Shown piece by piece: positions 43,617 through 55,195 of a DNA stretch of 64,000 bases (positions within the stretch are counted from its first letter, which is position 1; each line of letters begins with the position of its first letter). Source of the stretch: Micractinium sp. NFX-FRZ (Eukaryota; Chlorophyta; Trebouxiophyceae; Chlorellales; Chlorellaceae). The notes under the pieces are model-generated. The model was not told the origin of the DNA, did no database searches, and saw only the letters and a list, made by a program, of their open reading frames with translations. The stretch lies in NCBI GenBank assembly GCA_029339195.1, contig JAPTJF010000021.1, positions 124,001 through 188,000 of the forward strand. The letters are read 5' to 3'. The translations under genes were made by a program, and so were the position numbers.

Positions 43617-46600
43617 ATGGCGAAACGCGCGCTTCTCGTCGGTTGCAACTACCCCGGCACAAAGTCAAGCCTTCGGGGTTGCGTCAATGACTGCCTCACA
43701 ATGCAGGCGCTGCTCACGGAGCACTTCGGCTTTCACGAGGGGGACATCACTCTGATGTTGGACACCGACTCCTCCACCCAGCAGCCCACAGGCGCAAACA
43801 TCAAGGTGATTTGTTGTCTCGACGATGTTCAAGCGCCGCGGGGGGTCTCCCGGAATGCGGGAGGGTCGGCGCTGTACTGCACTGAACCCGCCACCGCCAG
43901 TCCCGTCCCTGCTGCCGCGAAGCTGCGTGCGCCAGCCCATTCTCATGTCACTTCAGTAATCTCAAAGCTGCAAGTAGAGGGGCGTGTCAGCAGTACGAAG
44001 GGTGTTAACGCATATGTGCTGCGCAGGCGCTGCATACGGGGAATATTGTGCGCCACCTCTGTTGCTGCACCAATGCCTGCAGGCGAAGCTGGCACAGATT
44101 GTGGCTGCCAGCCGCCCAGGGGACGCGCTGTTCTTCCACTTCTCAGGTAGGACTGGTTCCTTCAAAACCCTCCGGTCTAAGGTTGAAACTGCTTGCACGC
44201 AAACTAGTGGCTTGATGGGGCGTCCCCTCATCCCTGCGCTGCTGCTGTCACCACGGCGTTGGGTGAACGGCACTAGGCCACAGTGTAGTGCCCTGCGCAT
44301 GCCGCGGTGCATCGCCAGCTGAGCTTGTAATTCTTATCGTTACACCCCGTCTCCGTTTGCAGGGCACGGCACCCAGGTGCCTGACGACGAGGAGGCAGAT
44401 GGCAAGGACGAGTGCATCTGCCCTACAGACATGTGCGCCCAGGCTGCTGCAGTGCCCCGCTTCATCTGCCGCTGCACTGCTGCGCGTGCTGCTGCCCTTC
44501 CCGGCCATGTCGCTGCGCTTTCCTCTTGTGGCCCCTGCCTGCACTGCTGCTTCCGGTGGTCCGCAGCCAGCCTGCCCCAGCTGCTGCTGGCCCACCTGCT
44601 CTGCTGTGAGGTGCTCCGTTGCTTCTCTGCTCTGCTCAACAAGGCCCGGGCCCCGGGGCAGTACTCAGCAGGTCAGGCGCAGCGGTGTGCTGGGTGAGGT
44701 AGAGCGTGTGCCGTGGCCCTCTCACCGCAGGAACATCATTTGGAGGGGTTTACCCTGGACCCTAAACTCCACAACCTAAACCATGGAGCTAGAGCGTGTG
44801 CCGTGGCCCCCGCCCCACAGGAACATCATTTGTGACGACGACCTGCGGGCCATCTTCAGCCCGCTGGACCCCGGCGTGAAGCTGACCGTGGTGTGCGACT
44901 GCTGCCACAGCGGCACCCTGCTGGACCACGAGGTGAGCCGGGCAGGGCAGGGCATGGCGTGGCATGGCATGGCGGGGATGTTAAACAGGGTCCCAAGCAT
45001 GCAGCGGGGTGTGGGGTGCTGCTCCCGGGGCAGCGGCGGGCGGCCAGGGGCGCGACACTCTGGTAGCCGATTTGTAGAGGTGGGCATGGCGTGGCGTGCC
45101 TGCTAGCCAACCTATGATGATGATGATACTAGGAAGGAGGGGGCGCGCACGGCAGCAGGAGCCTGGGATGGCACCGCACAGCTGCGTCGGCGTTGTAGCA
45201 GCCTGCCAGTGCAGCCGGCAGCGCCCCGCAGCCTTCGGCGCGCAACCAGGCAGAATCAGGCAGCCTGGCGCTGATTATGAGCAGGCACCCAGCCAACCCC
45301 TGTGCGTGACAACATACCCTCCACTTGCCGCTTCCCTTCCCACCATCCCCTCCTGCCATGCTTGGCAGGCCGTGGTGATCAGTGGGCCCAAGGCGGGGGA
45401 GTCGGTGCCCAACGTGACCAGCCTGCTGGGCTCCCTGCTGCTGGGCGGCCGCGACCTCGACAGCGGCGCCGACGTGAAGAACAGGTGGGCGGGTGGGACG
45501 GGGGGTGGGTGGGTGGGTGGGCAGGCATGGGACGCGGCTCGCTGGCCTGCTGAATGTGCCATTTCCCTGTGGCCGGGCCAGGCCTGCAGCGCGCTGCCCG
45601 CCAGCGACCTGCTCCTCCTGACCGCACCCGCTTGCCCCCGTATTCTTGATGCGGCAACAATCAACTGCGCTGCGGATCCCTCCTTCCCCTGAGGCGCAGG
45701 TTGCTGCCCACCCATGCGTTCCATTGTTTGTGTTGGTCCGCTTTCCAGCACCAACACCTTCCACGCACTAGCACCGAGTGATTACAAGCACCACCGCTGG
45801 TTGCCCCCGCTCCCCCTTGTGTGTGCGCAGGTCGCTGCCCACCAACGACTTTCTGGACCTGCTCTCCAGCAAGCTGGGCAGCAACGTGATGAAGGGCAAC
45901 ATCCGCAAGTGAGTGGGGCCAACGAGGCAAGCATGTGCAAAGTGGTCAGCTGTGCTCAGCCCCAGCAGGGCTGACGATGCTGGCACGTTGTCGAGGGAGG
46001 GGGGCATCTGCAGTGGGGGCGTGCGCGCTGGGCAGGAGGCAGCGTGCTGCGCTCTGCCCAGCACGCAGCCGGCCCTGTGCTGCGCTCTGCCCAGCACGCA
46101 GCCGGCCCTGTGCTGGAGCGCAGCCTGCCGGCCCTGCCACTGCCGCCGCTTGCCTGCCCGCCAGCCTGCCTGCCTGATTCATACCATTCATTTCCCACGG
46201 GCCTCCACACTTCCCTCCTGCCACCCTGCCCCTTCCCTCTCCCCTCAGCTCCCTGGTCTCCCTGTTTGGCAACCAGAGCAGCAACAAGGCAATCAACTAC
46301 AGCCAGCTGGCAGGGCAGGCGCAGCAGGTAGGCCCTGAAGGCATGCCCCCGGTTGCCTCGGTTTCTGGCAGTTCATGAAGCTTGTTTCAGGACATTTAGG
46401 ACACAATAAGCTGTCGGCTTGGCGGATCTGCCGGCTGGGGTGGGCAGGCTTGCCAAAGCTCCACAGGTTGTGTTTGTGCTGGTCCCCCATGACACAAAAC
46501 TTCTTGCCACCCGCTCCCTGGCCCGCCGCCCCCCAGGCCATGGCTTCCATCAAGAAGGGCGACATCAAGGGCGCCCTGCCCTTTGCAAAGGTGGGTGGGT

Positions 46601-48142
46601 GGAAGCATGCCGTGGGTGCGGTGAGGGTGGGCAGGTTGGCGAGAGCGCCAGAGTGCCAATGTCGGTGGGTGGGTGGGTGGGTGGGTGGGTGCTGTGAGTG
46701 CCCCCGGGGCACTGCCCGGCCCTGCAGGTGCGGGCAGTGTGCTCCGCCCTCTCCGGCCTGCTGCCACTGCCGACCCCCGCACACCCTGTCCCACACCGTG
46801 CGATGCACACAGAAACAAACAAACAAACAAACAAACAAAGAAACAAACAAACAAACAAACAAACAAACAAACAAACAAACAAACAAACAAACAAACAAAC
46901 AAACAAACAAACAAACAAACANNNNNNNNNNNNNNNNNNNNNNNNNNNNNNNNNNNNNNNNNNNNNNNNNNNAAACAAACAAACAAACAAACAAACAAAC
47001 AAACAAACAAACAAACAAACAAGGTACGCCCTGCCCGTGCAGTCCCTGTACAGTGCTTTCAAGGGCAAAAGCAGCAGCAGCAGCGGCGGCGGCAGCGGCA
47101 GCGTGGCGCATGCCGCGTCAGGCGAGCCAACCCTCAATGTAACCCACACCCCTGCCAGCGGCGGCGGCGAGCGCTTGGGCGCTGACGTGGGCATCCTAAT
47201 CACAGGTGACAACAGATGTAGGCAGCGGCAAGAGTCTTGCCTGGGTGGATGCAGCTGGGTGCCTCAAGAGGCTTCCTAGAGGCACCCTCCACACTCTGCG
47301 GCCCGCGTAACGTCAGCATCTTCTCATCAGGCAGCTGTTTTGGGGCCCCTTGGGTGCAGGCTGCCAGTCACATGAGACCAGCGCCGATGCCTGCCCCAGC
47401 GGAGACCCAAACAAGGCGTAAGCACTGAGTGTGTGTGTCTGCTGCCCTGCATGCAGCGCCCGCGCCTGCCCCCTCAGCCGCGCTGTGCATGCTTTGTGCC
47501 GGCGGCGCATGGCGCAGGTGTCCCTCCCTGTGTCGACCCCCCGGCCGTGCCCTGCGTGTTGCAGGTTTGGCGCCCTGAGCAATTCGATCCAGAGCGTGCT
47601 CACTGCACACTTCAAGCAGAACCCGGGGGCCCCCATCTCTTACAGGTGGGCTGGGGTGGTAGAGCGGGTGAGGTGGCAGGCAGTGCAGCAAGAGGTGCAG
47701 CAGGAGGGATCCAGAAAGGGGTCGAGGGAGGTCCAGCAGAGAGGGTGGGTGCAAGGGAAGGCAGCGAACGAAAGATGTGCCCCAACGTGGGGTTGCGCCC
47801 CCTGGGCAGGCAGGCAAACGCACGCACGCACGTGCCTCCATGTTTGGCCAACCCGGCATGAAGCGCCCCCCACCCTTTCGACTACGCCTGTGCCTCCTGC
47901 CCTCTCGGGGGTATGGCTGCGGGGCACTGGCGGCCGGGGCGCGCGCGGGGCGCTGGCCAAGCCTGAGTTCCCCGCAATAATCAGCAGGCTGGCTAACCGT
48001 GAATGCCCTGCTGTGCCAACTGCCTGGCTGCAGGACGCTGGTGACGGGGGTGCGGGAGACGCTGGCCAAATCCGGCTTCTCCCAGAACCCGTGCCTGGAG
48101 TGCAGCCACACCAACGCCGACACCAACTTCATCCTGCCCTGA
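43617..48142 (+). CDS. MCA-II: Type II metacaspase
   Basis: It is a Cys protease cleaving after Arg/Lys, calcium-dependent in most type II members, linked in plants to stress and cell death. Exons: 43617-43805, 44083-44146, 44363-44432, 44821-44932, 45369-45484, 45831-45908, 46249-46327, 46537-46590, 47043-47205, 47360-47417, 47565-47645, 48034-48142; 390 residues. There is no N-terminal prodomain: p20 starts at once with MAKRALLVGCNYPGTKSSLR. The catalytic dyad is intact: His86 in FHFSGHGTQVPD and Cys136 in CDCCHSG. A linker of about 125 residues separates p20 from p10, as in type II. The p10 part has ILITGCQSHETSADACPSGD, then PNKAFGALSNSIQSVL and LAKSGFSQNPCLECS. The Ser/Gly-rich stretch KSSSSSGGGSGS sits at the end of the linker. 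Intron 8 contains the (AAAC)n tract and an assembly gap. Introns 3 and 5 carry exon-edge copies. Confidence 0.94.
44701..44742. repeat. Copy of exon-4 acceptor junction in metacaspase intron 3
   Basis: AGAGCGTGTGCCGTGGCCC through GCAGGAACATCATTTG at 44701-44742 repeats 44791-44833, the real acceptor and exon 4 start, 90 bp upstream. It keeps a good CAG acceptor. Confidence 0.92.
45694..45713. repeat. Copy of exon-6 acceptor junction in metacaspase intron 5
   Basis: GCGCAGGTTGCTGCCCACC at about 45694-45713 repeats the true acceptor and exon 6 start at 45826-45845 with one change, 132 bp upstream. Confidence 0.85.
46811..47022. repeat. (AAAC)n microsatellite split by an assembly gap
   Basis: AAAC tetramers run from about 46811 to 47022 inside metacaspase intron 8, with 51 N at 46922-46972. 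The true length is unknown. A GTGGGTGG run lies just upstream (about 46665-46690). Confidence 0.98.
46922..46972. other. Assembly gap (51 N)
   Basis: This is a run of N inside the AAAC repeat. It marks unresolved repeat length and lies wholly within an intron, so the coding model is unaffected. Confidence 0.99.
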
Positions 48143-48678
48143 GGCCCCGGCTGGCGCCGTCTGCTGCGACACCAATAGGCAGCTCGGCTAATTAAGATAT
48201 TGCCAGCGCTGCCCGCCTGAGGCCCCGTTCGGCTGGCACCCTGGGGCCGGCTGCAGTTGGGGTCAACGTCCCTTGTGCCATGATGAGTCTGACCAGTGGT
48301 GGACAGGTGGCGCTACAGTGATGCAAAAATGTCCGGCGTGCTTGGAGCGCAGGCGCGGCTTGCTGTTTATTTTCCAATAAACTGTTGGGTTGGAGAGGAA
48401 GGATGTACCATGGAAGCATGATGTAAGCATGTGATTGTGAAGGCGGAAGGCTGGTGAAAGCAATTGAGCAAGAAGATAAGGGAAAAGGGGAGCTCGAGGT
48501 AGGAATTGATCAGGGGATCAGGGTTCAGTGACTTACTGAAGCGGGTCGCGCAAAACAGGGAAAGGATCGGTCAGTTCAGTGATAGCGGGGGCGTGTTCAC
48601 AAATAGGAACACACCGCCCACTCTTCTTTCGGAGCTCTTTCCAGTCAAATCGTTTGGAGAGGGGGGATACGCCGCCTG
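48143..48678. other. Intergenic region between convergent genes
   Basis: It holds the 3' flanks of the metacaspase (plus) and beta-helix gene A (minus). AATAAA at 48375-48380 and TGTAA at 48422-48426 are possible plus-strand poly(A) signals. No gene is seen. Confidence 0.5.
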
Positions 48679-51600
48679 CTAGGCCGTCCCACCGCCGCCG
48701 CTGCTTGAAAGATCGCGCAGGCCGCGCCGCGCGCGCTGTGCCACAAAAAGATCACCCGGCACCAGCTGGCGTGCCGCGCCGCTCTGCTCCACGGTCCATC
48801 GGGACCAGCTGCAGGCCCCGGGCTGTGCTGCCTCAGCAAAGCGGCCCGCCCAGTTGATATAGGGGCCAAAGGAGCAGGGCGGGAGCGGGAAGGGCTGGGC
48901 CGTGGGGCTGGATGCATAGATGCCCCAGAAGGTGGTGTTGGCGGCTGCAGGGGGCAGGTGTCGGGCGATGGTGGCATGGGTTGGGTGTCCGGCAGGCTAA
49001 GGATGCGTGGGAGGGCTGGCCAGCCAACCCTCCCTGGGTGCCTCTGTCGTTCAGGAAGCACACTGCCCACACTGACAGCATGCGCCCACACATGCCTCTT
49101 GCGCCCCGACCCTGCGAGCCAAGCAAGCTCAGGAAGCGACTTGCCCCAGAATACAAACACCCTGCAGGCATATGATGGTATGCTTCTGCCCCAAGACACA
49201 AACACACGCGCCGAGCGAGCTGCCGCCAGGTGCACTCACCGCTGTGCGCGCCGCGGCTGGCGTCGCCGCCCGACTGCCAGGGGCGCAGCCCCCGCCCCAT
49301 GTCCAGATTGGTAAACAGGTTGTTGTGGGTGGCTGCAGGGAAGTGGAGGCAAATCGGGTTGCGAAAGCACATTCAGCTCTTGAGCTCTTGAGTGACGGCA
49401 GCACCAATGCATGTGGGCGCCCTGCTGTGTATACCTCCAGCCATGTGCTGCCAGCTGGGCCCACCTGCGATTTGCCCAACCCGACACATCCGCCAAGCTT
49501 CCCCATCCCTATAGCACCTACCCACCCTGCTCACCCGCTCTGTGGCAGTCCAGGTTCATGTCGAGCGCCGCCCCGTTGCGCACCACCGACAGGTGCAGCA
49601 GTGAGTCGACGCTGACATCATGAAAGTAGCGGGACTGGGGCAGGCGGAAGTCGGTCAGCAGGTTGTCTGCAGGCGGCAGGGGTGGTAGGCAGGGCAGTCT
49701 GGGGGTGGGCTGGCATGGTGCAGGGGGGACGGGGGCATGCTGGAGCGCACGCAGCATGCAGGCAGGTGGGAGACAGGGAGGCAAGCAGGGAGGCAGCGCA
49801 AAACGTCAAGCGTGCTGGCGCCAGCTGCGGCCGCTCACATGCGCCGTGCGACATCATGAGCGGGTGGTGGCCGTCCACACCGCGGGTCGCCATGCTGCCA
49901 GTGCCCCTGCACAGGTGATCAGCACAGGCATGCGACGAAGGTATGCACTTGAGCACGCTGCTAAGGTTGAAAGCACAACGTGGAGGCACCCCCACAACTG
50001 CGCTGTCCTTTGCTGCAGTCCATCAGCTGCCGTGCCGGCACACGCACGCCTCGTGACTGGGTACCCTAATGAGAGTGCCTCTCCATCTCCCCGGGCACTT
50101 GGCGCCCCCCAGGGCGCCTCCTCCCCCAACCCACGTCACCCACCTGGGCCGTGTGACGTGGAAGCTGATGTTCTGCACCGTCACAAACTCGGTGCCCCCG
50201 GTGAACACGCCCGACGTGCAGTCAATGATGTGGATCTGCAGCAGGGATGAGGGAGGGCGCACAGCAGTGTGAGGGGTGCGGCAGTGGCGCTGCGAGTGCT
50301 GGGCATGCGGTGCTTCCCTAACCTCTTTAGCCCCACCCACAGCCAGTGCGTGCATGCGGCGGCGAGCCTGCCAGGGCTTTCTTAAAATGTATAAGGCACT
50401 TCTCCATGGAACGTTGGCAGCACCTCCCAGCACAGCAGCGCTCACGTTTCTGACCCAGGTGTTGGCGGTGTCGTAGACGGCAATGGCATTGTGCCCCTTG
50501 GCGTCCAGGTGGTCCGGGTAGGTGTCTGCCAGGGGTGGGAGGGAGGCGAGCGGGCACGCAGCTTTGAAGGTGCAGCAGGGTGAGCAAGCCTCTGCTTTCA
50601 ATTCACGGCTGCTATGCTATGGTTTTCAAAAGATTCCAGAGCATGGGGCGCCCTGCTGGCCAGCGCAGCCTGGGACAAATGAGCAGCGCTGCACTGGAGC
50701 AGCACTCACCCCATTTGAACTGGAATGTGAAGTCCTCGATGCCGCTGTGCTGCACGGTGGGGGCGTAGGCGTACAGGGCGGGCTCCCAGCGCAGGCGCAG
50801 GTCGATGGGCAGGGGGCGGTCAATGTCGATCCAGCCGTCGCCCACGGCAGTCACCCTGCGGCCCCGGAGTGGGGTGCGGCAAAAGGGGCGGCTGTAGGCA
50901 AGGGTGTTCCACGACCGTGCCAGCAAGGCTTGTTGAGAGCAGCACGCAGCCCCCAGCAGCACCCCTTTGCTGGCATGGGCCCGCTCAGGCACTGCCGCAA
51001 ACCGTTGAAGGGGGACTCACTTGAAGGGGAAGCGCAGGCGGTCGTTGCGTGGGAACATCATGGAAGGGGTGCCCGAGTCCACAAGATTGTCGCCGTCTGC
51101 AGGGAAAGGAGATAGGAGCAGAAGGACTATCTGCTACGGCAGGAGGGCGGGGGCCAGTGGAAGCTAGCAGTTGATGAAGAAGCATGCTACGTCGGTCAGC
51201 AATTATCTGGATGCCGTGCATGCAAGCAAGGCAGACAAGGCGGGGGGGACGGCAACGCTTGGCACGCGAGCAGGGCAGCATCCCAATCCCAGTCCAGACT
51301 TCTTGCTTCCCAGCCCGGCAGCCCTCTGCCGACGGCTGGAGACACATTTCTGACACAGGGGTAGGCATGCACATTGTAACGGCCTGCCATGGCCACTGCC
51401 CACCCAGCTGCCTCACCCCGCAAACTGTAGCAACACACCGAGTCATCAACTCAAGTCACGGATGCGACATGCAAGGTGCTGGCCGTCAGCCATTGCCACT
51501 CCCACAGGCCAATGCACAGGCGCCTCTGCACAAAACAACACAACCGCAGCCAGATGCACATGAGTAGCAGCACCACTCACAGAGGTATGCGTCAAGGGTG

Positions 51601-54339
51601 TAGTCATCGGCTGTGGCCAGGCTCGCAGGCCCGCTGCCGCCGTCCCCCTCATCCTCGCCATCCACAACCGCAGCAGCCGTGCCGGTCACGCCACCCACAG
51701 CTGCCACACTGGCTGTGCCTGCCGCGCCGGCCACTCCTGCCGCTGCGGTTGTGGAGGCGCCAGAGGCCACAGTCGTGGACCCCTGCTCCTCCCGCTCCTC
51801 CACCCAGTGTGAGTAGGCCCCAGCCACAGCATACTTGGCGGCTGCCAGCAGCAGCGGGTTGAGCGGCTCCTTGTTGGAGCCCGTTGTGGCAGCGGCGGCC
51901 ACCGTGGGCAGGCTGCCCTGCGGCAGCAGGCCCCACTCGTTGAGGGCTGCTGCGTTGGCGGCTGCCTGCAGGGCGGGGTTGCTCCCAAACAGGCCCCCCA
52001 GCTGGGTTGCAAGCGTGCCTGCCTGCACCGGCGCCAGCAGCCGTCGGCGGGCAGGCTGCTGATCAGGTGGCGGGGCTGGAGGCGGGGGAGGAGGCCTGAG
52101 AGGTGGTGGGGCAGGCGAGGGCGGCGGGGAGGGCGGCGAGGGCGGCGGCAGCGGAGGCTGTGGCGAGGGCGGCGGGGGGCGGGGAGGGCGCGGGGAGGGT
52201 GGGGGTGGAGGCGGCGGCATCGTCTGCCGCAGGGCCAGCTTATACCACTGGCCAGCCTGGAAGGGGGACGTGCTGCTGACGGCCAGGCGGGTGCCGCCGC
52301 GCTGAGCTGGCGCAGTCACACGGGCGAGAGGTGTCATGGAGCGACTCGCCGGGTTCCTCCCCGCGATGCTGCAACGGGAGCAAGGCAAGAAGGGGCTTCT
52401 GCTGGTGAGGCATCCGCACGGCGTTCAATGATAACAAAGATCTGGACGCTGAGAGGAAGGGGCCTGCAGACTAGCAGGCCTGCCACACGGCAAGCGCGCA
52501 GGCAGGCAGCATGGAAGGCACTGAGCGGCGCACATGACAGCCCATTGCTGGGCAGGCACACATGGCCAGCCAGCCCTGCCGCAGCGCTGCTGGGCCCCGC
52601 ACCCACCCACACGCACCCGACAAAGCCACCGCCGAATGCCCAGCCGGTGGCATCACCATACAGCGCTTGCAGGCCGAGAGGCATGTACAGCGTCGTCCTG
52701 CCAACCTGCACGGCAGCGTGGCGGCAGCCAAAATTCAGTCAGCATTGCACGCACCCCACAGCCTGGTTTCCGCTGCCGCTGCAGCTATCTGGTGCCCCAT
52801 CATGCGATGCAAGCACCTGCCCGCAGCTTGCATTCATGGCAGCCTACTGCTTGCAGCATGCGGGCGAATGCAGGCAACACGGGGTGCTGCTCACCCCTGC
52901 GCCTCGTAGCACCACATAGCTGCTGCTGATTGAGACAGAGGACAGCAGGGTGAAGTTGCCCTCGGGCACCCACACAGCCTGCCCGTTGCCGGGGCGCGCA
53001 ACCGCGGCGGCGGCGGCAATGGCGCGCTGGAACGCCGGGCCGTCGTCTGCAGCGTGGGAGGTTGATAAGGAGGGAGGAGCGAAGCATCAGAAGCACAGTG
53101 CCACCAGCAGCTGCAGCAGATGCAGCAGCGCGCATGAGCGAGCATTGCACTGGTGCCCACCCATACGCACCAGCCCACCCACCTGCCCCGTTGCCCTGCG
53201 CTCCAAAGTCCCGAACATTAAAGGTGGCCGGGTAATCAGGGATGTCTGCTGTGCCGCCCCCATACCCCGCATGGCTCCAGTCAGTCAGCCGGCCGGCAGG
53301 GTCCCACGCCTCGCCCGCCCGCCCCCAGTGGGCAGAGTAGAAGGGGTTTGCTGGCGGGGGCGGGCGTGGCGGGCGCGGCCGCGGCGGTGGGGGAGGTGAG
53401 GGGCGGGGAGGTGGCGGCGGGGGTGGCGACGGGCGTGGCGGGGGTGGTGAAGGTGGGCTGGGTGGACGGGGTGGGGGTGAGGTTGGTGGGGGCGGCGACG
53501 GGCGGGGCGGGGGTGGTGAAGGTGGGCTGGGTGGACGGGGTGGGGGTGAGGTTGGTGGGGGCGGTGATGGGCGCGGCAATGGAGGGGAGGGCCTAGGTGG
53601 GGCAGGTGCCGGAGGGGGAGGGCGCGGAGGTAAGGGACTGGGCGGGCGAGGCGGCGGGGGAGAGGGCGGGGGCGGGGCAGGGCTTGGCGGAGAGGGCGAG
53701 GGAGATGGGTTGGGAGGAGGCGGGAGGGGCGGGCGAGGGCGCGGCGGGGGGGATGGCGTAGGTGGTGGGGGTGAGGGCGGGGGTGAGGGCGGGGGTGAGG
53801 GCGGGGGCGTGGGAGGCCGGGGTGAGGGCGGATGCGGCCGGGGCGGCGGTGGGGGAGGAGGGGAGGGGCGGGGTGGAGGCCGCGGGCGGGGCGGCGGGCG
53901 AGGAGGCCGTGGGCGGGGCGGTGGGCGTGGAGGGCGCGGTGAGGGCGGGGGGCGAGGGGAGGGAGGAGGCGGTGGGGCAGGGGGCGGTGGAGGGGGAGAC
54001 GACAGTGCCTTCACCTGACCTGGCTGGCGAGGGGCGGGTGAAGGCGGCGGCCGTCGAGGGGGAGGAAGCTGCTGAGCTCGTGGCTGCGGGGTGCTCCGCC
54101 GCATGAGCGGTTTGGGGCGGGGTCGCGTCTTTGCAGCGGCAGAACCCCCTGCATGCCAGCCCCAGAAGGATACGAGTTGCGGATAACAAATGCCAAACCG
54201 CATGCACGGGGCTGTTGTGCAATGCATGCATGGAGCGCTCACCGGCAGCACCTCCCGTGCCAGCTTCCGCCGCCGCTGCCGTCGCCGCCAGAAGCAGCAC
54301 CGTCGCAGCGGCAAGCGCAAGGGCGCTGCAGCGCTCCAT
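48679..54339 (-). CDS. Secreted proline-rich beta-helix (pectate-lyase-fold) protein, copy A
   Basis: Thirteen exons (minus): 54243-54339, 53183-54148, 52895-53046, 52617-52705, 51581-52368, 51021-51096, 50710-50855, 50446-50525, 50144-50235, 49839-49906, 49535-49666, 49240-49332, 48679-48944; 1014 residues. It starts with a clear signal peptide (MERCSALALAAATVLLLAAT and on). Next comes a Pro/Ser/Arg spacer of about 220 residues (SPPPP, PPRP repeats) like the hydroxyproline-rich spacers of algal wall proteins. The enzyme-like domain begins NPFYSAHWGRAGEAWDP, then DYPATFNVRDFGAQGNGADD, GPAFQRAIAAA, as in Pfam pectate-lyase-superfamily beta-helices. A second Pro-rich and Ala-rich block is inserted within the helix domain. 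Later coils read NAIAVYDTANTWVRN, IHIIDCTSGVFTGGTEF, FHDVSVDSLLHLSVVRNG and ATHNNLFTNLDMGRG. Substrate and activity are unknown; a cell-wall role is inferred. Confidence 0.86.
53200..54060. repeat. Proline-codon repeat tract of copy A
   Basis: CCN-rich repeats (read on minus as PPPSPRPP variants) include near-identical longer units at about 53435-53500 and 53505-53570. The equivalent exon in copy B is 537 nt shorter. Confidence 0.85.
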
Positions 54340-55195
54340 TTCCGGCTTCTCTCAACTCAATTGCCTGCAAAGGGAAAGATGTAGAGGTGGGAGGGTTAGT
54401 ATGACTTCTTGTCCGCCGGCCGGCACGCAGCCGGTGACTTCTGACAGGCGCCGCTGCTACCCACGGCAGAAATTTCCAAGCTTTGAGCCCACTTACAGGA
54501 GAGTTCAGGCATCACGGAGCTTGGCGGCTGCGCACCCCGCGGCCCCTCGGACCAGAACGGCGTTTCAAGCGTGCCGCGCAAGCCACCGTCAACGATGCAA
54601 CCTTTTTGTAATTGAAGGTGCGAATTGAGGTGTTCGGCGGGGGAGGCTGCCCGATTTCTGTGGGTCCTAACGCGCACCGTGCTGGCACCAGCAGGGCGCA
54701 GGCGCAGGCGCTGATCTATGATGATGCTGAGCTTCTACCCGCGAAAGGACGTTGATTTGCAATAACGATCCATGCTACCAGGATTCCCTGCTCCTGCTGT
54801 GGTGCGTGCGCACATGGCCTCCCGGAGAGCCAGTGAGCACGCCAGCAAGCACCTGCCGGAGGGCCAGTGAGCACGCCAGCAGCAGTCTGGGGCAGGGGAA
54901 CATGGTCCAGCTGGAAAAGATAGGCCGGGCCTTTGCAAGTTACAGAAGGGCTCAAATAATTGAGAACACGTAGACATGAAGGGAAGGCATTAAACAATCG
55001 CTGCTAGTGCAAGCTGGAAGGAAAAAGTAGTTGAGATGCAACGGGTAGGGTGCGACTGAAAGCTTCAAAGCAGCTGTTGCTATGACGGATGCAAGGTTTA
55101 CAGTAATCAATTCCAGAGTGGAAGAAACGAAATTAAACCAATTGTGAGTCCAGGAAGGAAGCTGGCACGGCCTTGGTGCCCGTTGGATGAAGTTG
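54340..55195. other. Spacer between tandem beta-helix genes
   Basis: It contains the upstream region of copy A and the 3' flank of copy B. TTACA (TGTAA on minus) at 55098-55102 lies 94 nt past the copy B stop and may be its poly(A) signal. No gene is seen. Confidence 0.5.
55098..55102 (-). terminator. Candidate TGTAA poly(A) signal of beta-helix copy B
   Basis: The minus strand reads TGTAA 94 nt after the stop codon of the gene ending at 55196. Confidence 0.45.

Noticed and set aside
46293..47142. Open frames across the AAAC repeat on both strands
   Set aside because: They arise from a tetranucleotide repeat plus N, giving periodic TNKQ or FVCL peptides, and lie in an intron of the metacaspase.
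53183..54148. Glycine-rich protein on the plus strand opposite the proline tract
   Set aside because: It is a mirror of the CCN repeats; only the minus strand gives signal peptide, spacer and folded domain in one frame.
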